This document shows positions 17,253-27,888 of a stretch of DNA of 64,000 bases, one piece after another. The notes beneath the pieces are model-generated. The model searched no databases. It saw nothing but the letters and a program-made list of their open reading frames with translations, and had not been told where the DNA came from. Every line of letters starts with the position of its first letter. The stretch's first letter is position 1. The translations under genes and the position numbers were made by a program. Origin of the DNA: Arthrobacter livingstonensis (GTDB lineage Bacteria; Actinomycetota; Actinomycetes; Actinomycetales; Micrococcaceae). Where the stretch lies: positions 1 to 64,000 of the forward strand of contig NZ_QJVD01000010.1 of assembly GCF_003219815.1 (NCBI RefSeq), given 5' to 3'.

Positions 17253-17744
17253 CTAGTGGTCGAAGAAGACCAGCGTGGAGTTGATGAGCTCGGCGATGAC
17301 CTCTTTGTCGTGGGCCCGGCGCAGGGATTCGCGGAAGTTCTCCTTGAACAGCGAGCGGGCCAGCGTCGCCAGGACCTCCAAATGCGCGGAGAACGAGCTC
17401 GCCGGGGTGGCAATGAGCAGGATGACCGTGGCGGGGCCGTCCATGGCACCAAAGTCCAGGCTGTGGCCGAACTTGGTGATGCCGACGGCGATGGAGGTCT
17501 GCGTGACGTAGTCGCTGCGCGCATGGGGGACGCCGATTCCGCCGGGGAGACCGGTGGCCATCTGGTGCTCGCGGGCGTTGACATGGCGCAGGAAGCCGGC
17601 CAGGTCGCTGACCCTGCCCTGTTCAAAGAGCTTGGCGGCCAGTTGGGCGGCGGCGTCCTCCTTGGAACCGGCCTCCATCTCCAAAATCACAAGGTCGGCG
17701 TTCGTCAGCTCGGTCTCATAGCGCTCAAGTGAACCGGTTGTCAT
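17253..17744 (-). CDS. PTS EIIA component, fructose/mannitol type
   Basis: A 163-residue single-domain phosphocarrier. The active-site region GGIGVPHARSDYV places the phosphorylated His near residue 75, as in EIIA of the fructose/mannitol family. Family length is normal and the start has GAAAGG upstream. No EIIB/EIIC gene is nearby. It begins only 20 bases after glpD on the same strand, so it is probably read from the glpD transcript. It may act in trans with a distant permease or have a regulatory role; the sequence does not decide. Confidence 0.9.
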   Translation of the reverse strand: MTTGSLERYETELTNADLVILEMEAGSKEDAAAQLAAKLFEQGRVSDLAGFLRHVNAREHQMATGLPGGIGVPHARSDYVTQTSIAVGITKFGHSLDFGAMDGPATVILLIATPASSFSAHLEVLATLARSLFKENFRESLRRAHDKEVIAELINSTLVFFDH

Positions 17745-17764
17745 CAGTGCCTTTCGTCTCTGTC

Positions 17765-19504
17765 CTACATCAGCGGCACGATTCCGGGTGCCCCGAGCCT
17801 TGCCGCATCCGCGGTGACGTCATCCGGCTGCTGCTGGCTGAGCCGTTCGGCTTCAACCCGGGCCAGGTAGTTGGCCACTTCGTTGTCCGTCTGGGTCTGG
17901 CTCCACCCCAAAACTTCCCCCATCAGTCTAGCTGCGACCGGCGCGGCCGACACCCCGCGGTCCCAGGCCTCGATGGAGATGCGGGTGCGGCGCGTCAGCA
18001 CGTCGTTCAGGTGCAGGGCGCCTTCATGCGTTGTGGCGTACACCACCTCGGCGCCAAGGTAGTCATCGGCGCCCGGCAGCGGTTCGGCCAGTTCGGGGGT
18101 CTCCGTCATCAGGTCCAGGACATCCTGCGCCATGGAGCCGTAGCGATTGAGCAGGTGCTCCACCCGGGCCACGTGGACCCCGGATTCCTCGGCCATGAGG
18201 TTCCGGCGGTTCCAGGCGGCCTTGTACCCGTTGGCGCCGAGCAGCGGAATGGTTTCCGTGCAGCTCTCCGGCACCTTTTCATCCAGCGCGCGGGCGGCCT
18301 CGTCCACGGCATCCTTGCCCATGACCCGGTAGGTGGTGAACTTTCCGCCGGCCACCACCACCAGCCCCGGCACGGGATGGGCGACGACGTGTTCCCGGGA
18401 CAGCTTGGCCGTCGAGTCGTTCTCGCCCGCCAGCAGGGGACGAAGTCCGGCGTAGACGCCTTCCACGTCCTCCCGGGTCAGGGGGCGCTTGAGGACCTTG
18501 TTGACGTGGCCCAGCAGGTAGTCGATGTCCGCGCTGGTGGCGGCCGGGTGGGCCTTGTCGAGCTTCCAGTCGGTGTCCGTGGTGCCAATGATCCAGTGCC
18601 GCCCCCACGGAATGACGAACAGCACGGACTTTTCGGTGCGCAGGATCAGGCCCACGGTGGATTGGAACCTGTCGCGGGGAACCACCAGGTGGACGCCCTT
18701 GGAGGCACGGACCTTCAACTGCCCGCGGTCCGTGACCATGGCCTGGGTTTCATCCGTCCAGACACCGGTGGCATTGATGACCTGTTTGGCCCGAATCTCA
18801 AATTCCTCGCCGTTTTCCCGGTTCTTGACCTTCGCCCCCACCACCCGCTCGCCTTCGCGCAGGAAGTCAATCACCTCGGTCTGGTTCACGGTGTGTGCCC
18901 CATAACTGGCAGCCGTGCGGATGACGTTGGCCACCAGCCTCGCGTCGTCGACCTGGGCGTCGTAATAGCGGATGGAGCCGATCATGGCGTCATCCTTCAG
19001 GCTCGGGGCCGCCCGGAGCGTGCCGCGCCGGCTCAGGTGCTTGTGCATGGGAACGCCGCGGCTGTTGCCGCTGGTCAGGCCCAGGGTGTCGTAAAGGAGT
19101 ATGCCGGCACCAATGTAGGGGCGCTCAACAAAGCGTTTGGTCAGCGGGTAAAGGAACGGCACCGGCCGCACCAGGTGCGGGGCGATCCGCTGGATCAGGA
19201 GACCGCGCTCCTGCAGGGCCTCCTGCACGAGGGCGAAGTCCAGCATTTCCAGGTAGCGCAGGCCGCCGTGAATAAGTTTTGACGACCTCGACGACGTACC
19301 CGCCGCCCAGTCGTTGGCCTCCACCAGCCCCACCGTGAGCCCGCGGGTGACAGCATCCAAGGCCGCCCCTGCACCCACAACCCCGCCACCCACTATGAGG
19401 ATGTCCAGGTCCTTCCCGGGTTCCGAGGTGTCCTTCAATACCTGGAGATTTGACTCTCGCGTGGCTGGGCCCAAATTACCGTTGGGGTGGGGTGAAACAG
19501 GCAT
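17765..19504 (-). CDS. glpD: Glycerol-3-phosphate dehydrogenase, FAD-dependent
   Basis: A 579-residue flavoprotein that oxidises sn-glycerol-3-phosphate to dihydroxyacetone phosphate at the membrane and feeds electrons to quinone. The FAD-binding loop ILIVGGGVVGAGAALDA is near residue 35, SSKLIHGGLRYLE follows, and GGKFTTYR near residue 390 is the second FAD contact. ATG 19504 has a perfect GGGAGG six bases upstream, so the longer frame is rejected. The C-terminal DAO_C domain is complete. The PTS EIIA gene follows directly. Confidence 0.95.
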   Translation of the reverse strand: MPVSPHPNGNLGPATRESNLQVLKDTSEPGKDLDILIVGGGVVGAGAALDAVTRGLTVGLVEANDWAAGTSSRSSKLIHGGLRYLEMLDFALVQEALQERGLLIQRIAPHLVRPVPFLYPLTKRFVERPYIGAGILLYDTLGLTSGNSRGVPMHKHLSRRGTLRAAPSLKDDAMIGSIRYYDAQVDDARLVANVIRTAASYGAHTVNQTEVIDFLREGERVVGAKVKNRENGEEFEIRAKQVINATGVWTDETQAMVTDRGQLKVRASKGVHLVVPRDRFQSTVGLILRTEKSVLFVIPWGRHWIIGTTDTDWKLDKAHPAATSADIDYLLGHVNKVLKRPLTREDVEGVYAGLRPLLAGENDSTAKLSREHVVAHPVPGLVVVAGGKFTTYRVMGKDAVDEAARALDEKVPESCTETIPLLGANGYKAAWNRRNLMAEESGVHVARVEHLLNRYGSMAQDVLDLMTETPELAEPLPGADDYLGAEVVYATTHEGALHLNDVLTRRTRISIEAWDRGVSAAPVAARLMGEVLGWSQTQTDNEVANYLARVEAERLSQQQPDDVTADAARLGAPGIVPLM

Positions 19505-19728
19505 TTCGGACCTCCCGGAGATACGACTAGCTGACACCAAAAACCATACGCGGTTGGCGGCAAGAAAGGCAGAGGCACCGATTGCTGTGTCCGCCGGACC
19601 GGGTTTCGGCATGGCTGGGCTGTGGATAACATGTGGTCGGGGTCACGTATTTGGGGTAGCTTGTTGTCTAGCTGAAGTGGGGTTCCCTCAGGACGGGTCC
19701 CGCCGAAAATATTCCCGCGGGGGCCCGC

Positions 19729-20436
19729 ATGATTACCATCAGTTTGCACTCACAGCCACATCGCACCCCAACGCGTCGGCACCGTCGACGGCGGCAGCAC
19801 TTGGCCGCGGCCTTCCTCACCCTGGCCCTCGCCACGGCACTGTCCCTGACCGGCTGCACTTCCAAGGGCGCTCCGCCCAGCGCCGGAACCGCCCCGGCCA
19901 CGGCGACAGCAACGGTACCGGCCACCAGTTCCGCACCAACAACGCCGCCACCCGCACCGGTATACAAACCCGCGACCGCCAACGGGCCCGCCCAAAACGT
20001 ACCGGTACCCGTCCTGCCCCCCAAAGCCAAGGAATTCTCCAAAACCGGCCTCGAAGAATTCGCCCGCTACTGGTACTCAACGCTCGGCTACGCCTATGAA
20101 ACCGGTGACACCGATCCGATGATGGCTATCACGGATGCAGGATGCACCACCTGCGCCAACGTGAAGAAGACGGTCGTGCCATGGAACGAAGAAGGAAGGT
20201 GGATCGTCGGCGGACAAATGAAAGTGATTTCCTCGGACAGTAAATTCGTCAAGACGCCTGACGACACCTACCAAGCGATCGTAATCATCCAACAAATGCA
20301 AGTTTCATTTCATAAGAATCCGGGCACTGCGTTTAAAACTCTGCCCGCTACGATCGCACGCCCCGACATAGTCGTAGCCCGGTATTCCGGGGGCATTTGG
20401 ACAGCCGACACTGCCGAGCATCTCACCAGCGAATAG
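19729..20436 (+). CDS. DUF6318-like secreted lipoprotein
   Basis: About 235 residues. A basic N terminus is followed by a hydrophobic helix and the lipobox LTGC near residue 43, so the mature protein should be lipid-anchored outside the membrane. A Thr/Pro/Ala-rich linker leads to a folded domain beginning EFSKTGLEEFARYWYSTLGYAYETGD and carrying a CTTC pair, as in the Arthrobacter-type lipoproteins called DUF6318. Their role is unknown. The next gene begins two bases after the stop and the two are surely co-transcribed. GC content falls in the second half of this gene. Confidence 0.75.
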   Translation: MITISLHSQPHRTPTRRHRRRRQHLAAAFLTLALATALSLTGCTSKGAPPSAGTAPATATATVPATSSAPTTPPPAPVYKPATANGPAQNVPVPVLPPKAKEFSKTGLEEFARYWYSTLGYAYETGDTDPMMAITDAGCTTCANVKKTVVPWNEEGRWIVGGQMKVISSDSKFVKTPDDTYQAIVIIQQMQVSFHKNPGTAFKTLPATIARPDIVVARYSGGIWTADTAEHLTSE

Positions 20437-20438
20437 CT

Positions 20439-21356
20439 ATGAACTTTCCGAATAGGAGAACGGTCGCCGTTTTTTTGGCGCCGATCCTCATCTCATATAC
20501 GTTATTGGCGGCAGCCCCAACGCCTGCTGAACCAACGGGCAACGTCGACGAAGTTACCAACAACTGGAATCCCAACGGGCTTACGACCGACGCCTGGAAC
20601 CCAATGGGTAACGAAAGCGGGTATTGGACCAAGGCGAACTTGCCGTCAGCTGACGGCCCATTCGTATACAAATACGTACTCGCGTGTTCCGAAATTAGCG
20701 CAGCCAATGTAAAAAGTTGCACCGTGGGCGAGCATCAATGCACTGCCGCCAAGGGAGGACAGTCTGTCGACTGGTATCGGTCCCTCAAGCCACCAAATCC
20801 CCAGGTTTGGACGCTTGCGGCCCGTGCAACCTGCATTTACGCCGAAAAGCCCCGCGACATCCTGGCCGAAATCGCAGCCCAAATCGCCCACGAATTCCAA
20901 AAATCACCGATCCAACCAGCCACCGTCGGCAGCCAACCCGGCCCCCACACCCTCCGCGGCCAGGAAACCAACTTCTACGCCGACGCCACAGTACAGGAAT
21001 TCAACATCACCCTCCTGGGCCAAAAAGTCCACATTACCGCCACCCCCGCCACCTACACCTGGAACTACGGCGACGGCACCCTCTGGGGCCCCACCATCAG
21101 CGCCGGCGCACCCCTCCCCGACGAACGAATCGGCGAACAAACCAAAACCAGCCACATCTACACCGCCACCGGCAAATACGCCATCAACCTCACCACCCAC
21201 TTCAACGGCACCTACACGGTCAACGGCGGACCCAACCTCCCCATCCCCGGCCAAGGCAACATCGCCTCCAACCCCCTGGGCCTGACCGTCTGGCGCGCCG
21301 TCACCCACAACTACGCCGACAACTGCAACGAAAACCCCAACGGCGTCGGCTGCTGA
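20439..21356 (+). CDS. Secreted protein with a PKD-like domain
   Basis: A 305-residue exported protein. ATG 20439 is three bases after the upstream stop. A signal peptide covers about the first 30 residues with an AAAPTPAEP cleavage region. A Cys/Trp-containing module follows, then near residues 205-265 the PKD pattern TYTWNYGDGT followed by TSHIYTATGKYAINLTT, an Ig-like fold often used for adhesion or surface display. The 3' half strongly prefers C-ending codons, while the 5' half is lower in GC, which hints at mixed origin. No specific function can be given. Confidence 0.72.
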   Translation: MNFPNRRTVAVFLAPILISYTLLAAAPTPAEPTGNVDEVTNNWNPNGLTTDAWNPMGNESGYWTKANLPSADGPFVYKYVLACSEISAANVKSCTVGEHQCTAAKGGQSVDWYRSLKPPNPQVWTLAARATCIYAEKPRDILAEIAAQIAHEFQKSPIQPATVGSQPGPHTLRGQETNFYADATVQEFNITLLGQKVHITATPATYTWNYGDGTLWGPTISAGAPLPDERIGEQTKTSHIYTATGKYAINLTTHFNGTYTVNGGPNLPIPGQGNIASNPLGLTVWRAVTHNYADNCNENPNGVGC

Positions 21357-21820
21357 CAGCTCGGCCGCCATCAGGCACCACGCCGGGCATTAACGGGCCG
21401 AGACACTGCAAACTCCACTGCGGGCAGAGTGCGCACTAGGCTTGCACCGTTCGGCGCCTGCCGCCCCGGGCGAATATTGTTCAAGTGGCAGCTCGCGTGA
21501 CTAGAAGCGCCAAGAGCCGGTCCCGGGAGTACACGTAGGGCGGTTTAGGAAGCTGAATCTCGCCGGAACTGCCCCCAGAGTACGGAAAAGGTCGTTCCCA
21601 CCCTCGCCAGGGCACCGTATATGTGCCATCAGTTGCCCGCCTCAGCAAGGACGCCATAGCTTTACTACCGGGCCTCTCCGGACCCCTTACGCACGCCAAT
21701 ATCAGTCTCATCCGCACCGTGGCTGCCGTGATCGGTCCAGCAGGACGGGCCGGTAGCCTCGAACAACCCGGACCTCGTGTATCCAGGTCCACAAGCTGAG
21801 CTAACCGGATACGCACCATA
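21357..21820. other. Non-coding stretch downstream of the PKD gene
   Basis: About 460 bases. A minus-strand frame at 21481-21870 runs through the guaB3 terminator and has no family-like content, so it is not called. I see no RNA gene or repeat. Confidence 0.5.
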
Positions 21821-21821
21821 A

Positions 21822-21858
21822 GCAAAAAGCACCCCGGTCCGCAGGGAACCGGGGTGCC
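21822..21858 (-). terminator. Rho-independent terminator of guaB3
   Basis: On the minus strand GCACCCCGGT pairs perfectly with ACCGGGGTGC across a nine-base loop and is followed by TTTTT. It begins 28 bases after the guaB3 stop. Confidence 0.9.
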
Positions 21859-21885
21859 AACGCCAAACAAGGCTGGGTGAAAAAT

Positions 21886-23010
21886 CTACGGCGAAACCAG
21901 CACCTCGACGCGCTGGAACTCCTTCAAATCCGAGTAGCCTGTCGTGGCCATCGAGCGGCGCAGGGCGCCAATCAGGTTGGACGAACCGTCGGCCGTGTGG
22001 GCCGGTCCGTGCAGCACCTCGGCCAGGGTCCCCACGGTGCCCATCTTGACGCGGTGGCCGCGCGGCAGTTCCTGGTGGTGCGCCTCAGCACCCCAGTGCC
22101 ATCCCTGGCCGGGCGCCTCGGCTGCACGGGACAAGGCGGCGCCGAGCATGACGGCGTCGGCACCCATGGCGATCGCCTTGACGATGTCGCCGCTGGAGCC
22201 CATGCCGCCGTCGGCAATCACATGCACGTAGCGTCCGCCGGACTCGTCCATATAGTCACGGCGGGCCGCCGCGACATCGGAGATGGCGCTGGCCATGGGG
22301 GAACGGATGCCCAAGGCGCGGCGGGTGGTGGTCGACGCGCCGCCCCCGAAGCCGACCAGCACGCCGGCGGCACCGGTGCGCATCAGATGGAGGGCAGGTG
22401 TGTAGCCGGCGGCGCCGCCCACAATGACGGGCACGTCAAGTTCGTAGATGAACTGCTTGAGGTTCAGCGGCTCGGTCGATTTCGAGACGTGTTCGGCGGA
22501 CACCGTGGTTCCGCGGATGACAAAGATGTCCACACCTGCGGCCACCACGGTCTTGTAGAATTCCTGCGTACGTCCGGGCGTCAGCGACCCGGCAACGGTC
22601 ACGCCCGCGGCACGGATTTCGGCCAGGCGCTGGGTGATTAACCCGGGCTGGATCGGCGCGTTGTACAGCTGCTGCATGCGCAGTGTTGATTCGGGGTCGA
22701 TGACCGAGCCTTCAAGCTGGGCTATCTCGTCCAGAACCGGCTGCGGGTCCTCATAACGGGTCCACAGGCCCTCGAGGTCCAGGACACCCAGGCCGCCGAG
22801 CTTGCCAAGGGCGATGGCAGTTTCCGGCGACATGACCGAGTCCATGGGCGCGCCGATGACGGGCGTCTCAAACTGGTACGCGTCGATCTGCCACTTTACG
22901 GAAACGTCCTTGGGGTCACGGGTCCTTCGGGAGGGAACGATCGCAATGTCATCCAGGGAGTAGGCTCGGCGCCCACGCTTGCCACGGCCAATTTCAATCT
23001 CATAAGTCAC
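21886..23010 (-). CDS. guaB3: GuaB3-type IMP dehydrogenase-related protein
   Basis: A 374-residue TIM-barrel protein of the IMPDH/GMP reductase family. GTG 23010 (start of TYEIEIGRGKRGRRAYSLDD) fits the family; the longer open frame upstream is not family sequence. The CBS pair of true IMPDH is missing. Where IMPDH has the catalytic Cys loop GSxCTTR, this protein reads VGFGGGASTTTR, with no Cys. GGMGSSGDIVKAIAMGADAVMLG is the phosphate-binding part. GuaB3 proteins are usual in actinobacteria, but their activity is not settled. guaB itself is 940 bases away on the same strand. Confidence 0.88.
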   Translation of the reverse strand: MTYEIEIGRGKRGRRAYSLDDIAIVPSRRTRDPKDVSVKWQIDAYQFETPVIGAPMDSVMSPETAIALGKLGGLGVLDLEGLWTRYEDPQPVLDEIAQLEGSVIDPESTLRMQQLYNAPIQPGLITQRLAEIRAAGVTVAGSLTPGRTQEFYKTVVAAGVDIFVIRGTTVSAEHVSKSTEPLNLKQFIYELDVPVIVGGAAGYTPALHLMRTGAAGVLVGFGGGASTTTRRALGIRSPMASAISDVAAARRDYMDESGGRYVHVIADGGMGSSGDIVKAIAMGADAVMLGAALSRAAEAPGQGWHWGAEAHHQELPRGHRVKMGTVGTLAEVLHGPAHTADGSSNLIGALRRSMATTGYSDLKEFQRVEVLVSP

Positions 23011-23230
23011 GCCCCCTACCTTATCCCAGCCGGGCCCGCACCCCTTAAATGCCCAGACACCGGGTAGCCTGCCAAGCCTCGACCTCCCGTCCTGCCGTCG
23101 GCCGATAGCGCCTGTCAGCCTCCCCCACCTCGCTTCGTCCCCAGCGGCTCCCACCGCTCGCAAGCTCGCCGCGGGGCCCTCGCCGCCGTGGGCCCCCGGT
23201 CGGGGCCCCTCGGCCGATAGGCTTAGGACC
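23011..23230. repeat. GC-rich spacer sharing a motif with 4440-4610
   Basis: The spacer between guaB3 and a divergent gene contains CCGCTCGCAAGCTCGC and runs of GGGGCCC. The word CGCAAGCTCGC is also in the 4440-4610 repeat. CGGCCGATAG occurs twice, near 23100 and 23211, a direct repeat 110 bases apart. Role unknown. Confidence 0.5.
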
Positions 23231-23848
23231 ATGACTGAGACCGAACTGCGCATGACCGACCATGAACTGCTGGCCCTGCTGTCCATGACGCCCACGGAAT
23301 CAGCGGCCACCACGTTGGCTTTGTTCCGGCTTGGCCAGCATGGGGATAATGAGCTGTTAAAAAACGCGGGCATCACCACGTTGATGGTTCGCGGACTGGC
23401 CGAGCTGCAAGGGGACAGAATTGTTCCCGTTGACCGCTGCGCCGTGGTGGGCAAAGTACTGTCGCAGGCACAGGAATGGCTGGAGATCTCCCTCACCACC
23501 CCGTCCACCAAGCACGTGCTGTTCACCGCCGGCTCCAATGCGGGCGCCGTGCTGCTGAGCCTGAGCCCCGTCGGCGTGCACGACATCCAACCCATCGAGT
23601 CCGGCTCGGCCATGCTCGCACTGGGCCTGCACCTGTGCAGTGAATATCTGGCGGGCGCCGCCGAAGGACTGCCTGCCACCGCCGTCGTCAAGCGCCTTCG
23701 CGTAGACCAGGAACCAGTCGTTGCCCAGCTGACGGCCGTCGAATCCGGCGACTGGACCCTGCGGTCCGGGGACGAATCCGAATTCGCCGAAGAGACCGTT
23801 TCGCCGGACGTCGCCCTGGACCGCTTCGAGGCCGTACTTAGCGCCTGA
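23231..23848 (+). CDS. Conserved-looking protein of unknown function
   Basis: A 205-residue protein with AGGA ahead of ATG 23231. No family recognised. The sequence has an even alpha/beta composition without membrane segments, signal peptide or Cys. The first part TDHELLALLSM and FRLGQHGDNELLKNAG looks helical; the middle KHVLFTAGSNAGAVLLSLSPVGVHDIQPI looks like beta strands; an acidic C terminus follows. It is divergent from guaB3 and convergent with guaB, with a perfect palindrome after its stop. It is likely a real gene because codon bias matches the neighbours. Confidence 0.7.
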   Translation: MTETELRMTDHELLALLSMTPTESAATTLALFRLGQHGDNELLKNAGITTLMVRGLAELQGDRIVPVDRCAVVGKVLSQAQEWLEISLTTPSTKHVLFTAGSNAGAVLLSLSPVGVHDIQPIESGSAMLALGLHLCSEYLAGAAEGLPATAVVKRLRVDQEPVVAQLTAVESGDWTLRSGDESEFAEETVSPDVALDRFEAVLSA

Positions 23849-23851
23849 TTC

Positions 23852-23910
23852 CTTCGTTGAGGTTCGAGATAACCACCTCAATGAGGTGGTTATCTCGAAC
23901 CTCAACGAAG
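23852..23910. repeat. Perfect palindrome, 29-bp arms, one-base loop
   Basis: The left arm at 23852-23880 starts CTTCGTTGAGGTTCGAG and the right arm at 23882-23910 is its exact reverse complement; a single A at 23881 separates them. It lies four bases after the stop of the unknown gene and 39 bases before the guaB stop. There is no T-run on either side. It may serve as a bidirectional terminator, or be a mobile palindromic element. Confidence 0.92.
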
Positions 23911-23949
23911 CAGGACGTCATCATGTCGAACCTCACCGGGGCTGGCCGA

Positions 23950-25554
<1,605 letters not shown>

Positions 25555-25632
25555 CTAAAACGAAACGGCCGGTTGCCCTATTCCCTGCCAGTTGGACGGC
25601 TGGGCCACATCTGGGAGGCATTTTGGCGTCCC

Positions 25633-27720
25633 TCACGAGACTGCCCAGCCCTTTTGCGAGGACAGCCTCTTGGCGAACTCGGCGGCCATCGTGTTCCAAT
25701 ATGTTTGGCTGATGTGGTTCTTGTCGATGTACACATGGACGTTTCCAATGACGGCCTTGCAGACGCCCCGGGGGCACAGCATGTCCGTCATGTCCACGGG
25801 GAAAAACTTCGGGTTGCCCTCGGCGAACCCCTTGAGCGGTGACACCGCGGGCATCACCTGGCCAACCGTAAACTCGCATTCGGCGGCATCCGCTCCATTG
25901 TTGTTGACGCACCACGGCATATTGATCTTGAAGCGGGGATTGTCGCGAACCCCGACAACGCCGATGCCGGCATCCGTGAACTGCTTGACAGTCTTGTCGA
26001 AGCCGGGAACGAGTGCCTCCCCCGGTGTCGACTCAGTGGTGCGCGACGCGATGGTGAAGATCCGCTGAGGCTTGGTTGCCAGGATGTAGTCCGTGGCTTC
26101 CTGGTTGAACGTCTTGCAGCGTTCTTCCTGGCCCGAGGCATCAGCGCCAAATACACATCCCAGGCCCAAAATCTTAACGACCTTCCAATTGTTGGCCACA
26201 GCCATGCTGCGGACCGCCCCGGAGAGGTGGTCCGCGTGGGAGTTGCCCACAACCACCACCGTCTGCGTTTGCGTTCCGTCCAAGACGCCGTCCTGGGTGC
26301 AGTTTTTGGCCAGCGCCTCCGCGGCGGGACGGGATTCCCCTTCGCAGCTTCCGGCAAATGTGGGAAAGTCCTTGATGATGTTGTCCAGGGCCGGCAGGAC
26401 AACGGCCCCGCTCGAAATCCTGTCAACATATCCGGGCAGCAGCGTCAGTGCGCCGGGGTTGTCGGTGGGCACCTGCCGGCCGGCCGCAGCGGTTTCGGCC
26501 TTGACGTGCGCCTGCCAGCCCACCAGCGGCCCGGCCACCAGGGCGATGCAGATGGCCATTGCGGTGACTGCCCGGCGTCGTTTTTGTTCAATCCACTTGT
26601 TCCGGCGCAGCGGGGCATCAATCCACTTGGTGGCCAGGATGGCGGCCATGATCGACACTACGACGATGGCCAGACCGGCTTTGGGCCCGGCATGGTCCCG
26701 TCCCGTGACCACCAGGAAGATCACCAATGCCGGCCAGTGGAACAGATAGAGGGCGTAGGAGCTATCGCCGAGCTTGACCAGCGGCTTCCAGCTCAGGAAG
26801 CGGTCCGCACCGATCCGGCTGTCAGTAAAGCCGGCGACAGTGATACACGCGGTGGCAAGGGTGGGCCACAGCGCCACATAGCCGGGAAACTGCTGCCCGA
26901 CCTGCAGGATGAGCCCGCAGGAGAGCATGGCGACAACGCCCAGCCAGCCCAGGACAATGCGGGTGGTGCGCGTGAATTTCAGGGCGGGAAGGATCAACGC
27001 CAGCAGCGACCCAAGCGCGAATTCCCAGAGCCGGGTGCGGGTGTCAAAGTAGGCAAACGATTGGTTGGTGCGCGTGGTGACCACGGAGAAGATGAAGGAG
27101 ACTGTGAAGACGGCGCCAAACAAGTAGATCAGCAACGGGCGGATCTTCAGCCGGCCCCTGCGTGCCACCAGGGCAGCCGCCGCAAAAATCAACGGCCACA
27201 GTATAAAGATCTGGCCTTGGATGGACAGCGACCAAAAATGCTGCAGTGGACTGGCCATGCTGTGGTCCGAGGCGTAGTAGTCCACGGATTCGGCCGCAAG
27301 GAACCAGTTTTGGTAGTACAGCATCGACGCCCAGGTCTGGTCGAAAATGCCCTTCCAGGCGAGGCTAGGCAGGAACAGGTATGTGGCCGCCAAGGTGGCG
27401 AGCAAGGTGACCGTGATCAGCGGCAGCAGCCGTTTGAACAGGTGCGCCCAGTACTTTGGAAGTTCCAGGGCCCGGCCGGCCTCCAACTTGCGGGTGAACT
27501 GTCCCGTCAACAGGAAGGCGGAGATCAGCAGGAAGATATCGACCCCGCCGGAGATGCGGCCAAACCAGATGTGGTACGCCACCACCATCAGGACGGCCAC
27601 CGCCCGCAGGCCCTGGACCTCCGGGAGGAACTTGCGCTGCCCGCCGGACGCCGCACCGGTTTGCACCTCGGCTGCGCGCCGTCCCCTCGTCGTGGACGGA
27701 TCCAGCATTTCAATCGACAT
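25633..27720 (-). CDS. Membrane O-acyltransferase with SGNH domain (OafA-like)
   Basis: A 695-residue two-domain protein. The N-terminal acyltransferase-3 domain, about residues 30-400, opens with LPEVQGLRAVAVLMVVAYH, carrying the conserved Arg and catalytic-type His, and has about ten transmembrane helices. After a linker, the extracellular SGNH esterase-like domain shows VVVVGNSHADH near residue 490 and DKNHISQTYW near residue 667, the Ser and Asp/His of the catalytic triad. Proteins of this build O-acetylate cell-wall or exopolysaccharides. No polysaccharide cluster adjoins it. The ribosome-binding site is weak. Confidence 0.9.
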   Translation of the reverse strand: MSIEMLDPSTTRGRRAAEVQTGAASGGQRKFLPEVQGLRAVAVLMVVAYHIWFGRISGGVDIFLLISAFLLTGQFTRKLEAGRALELPKYWAHLFKRLLPLITVTLLATLAATYLFLPSLAWKGIFDQTWASMLYYQNWFLAAESVDYYASDHSMASPLQHFWSLSIQGQIFILWPLIFAAAALVARRGRLKIRPLLIYLFGAVFTVSFIFSVVTTRTNQSFAYFDTRTRLWEFALGSLLALILPALKFTRTTRIVLGWLGVVAMLSCGLILQVGQQFPGYVALWPTLATACITVAGFTDSRIGADRFLSWKPLVKLGDSSYALYLFHWPALVIFLVVTGRDHAGPKAGLAIVVVSIMAAILATKWIDAPLRRNKWIEQKRRRAVTAMAICIALVAGPLVGWQAHVKAETAAAGRQVPTDNPGALTLLPGYVDRISSGAVVLPALDNIIKDFPTFAGSCEGESRPAAEALAKNCTQDGVLDGTQTQTVVVVGNSHADHLSGAVRSMAVANNWKVVKILGLGCVFGADASGQEERCKTFNQEATDYILATKPQRIFTIASRTTESTPGEALVPGFDKTVKQFTDAGIGVVGVRDNPRFKINMPWCVNNNGADAAECEFTVGQVMPAVSPLKGFAEGNPKFFPVDMTDMLCPRGVCKAVIGNVHVYIDKNHISQTYWNTMAAEFAKRLSSQKGWAVS

Positions 27721-27888
27721 ACAAAAATAGAACTTTCAGGTGGCGGGCGCCGTCGCGGACGGCCGGAAATTCCTATCCACGCTACCAACCATGGGCCAGC
27801 CAGCCCCCTTTGGTGAGCCCGGACACTTAAATATGGCGCGGCTCTCGTAGAATCTATCCAACACCGGCCAGCCAGCAAAAGGATCCCG

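Noticed and set aside
17729-19282. 517-residue plus-strand frame opposite glpD
   Set aside because: Shadow of glpD; composition is typical of a complementary frame and there is no ribosome-binding site.
21481-21870. 129-residue minus-strand frame downstream of guaB3
   Set aside because: It passes through the guaB3 terminator, has no ribosome-binding site and resembles no protein family.
26227-27816. 529-residue plus-strand frame opposite the acyltransferase gene
   Set aside because: Shadow frame; Gln/Gly/Arg-rich with no domain.
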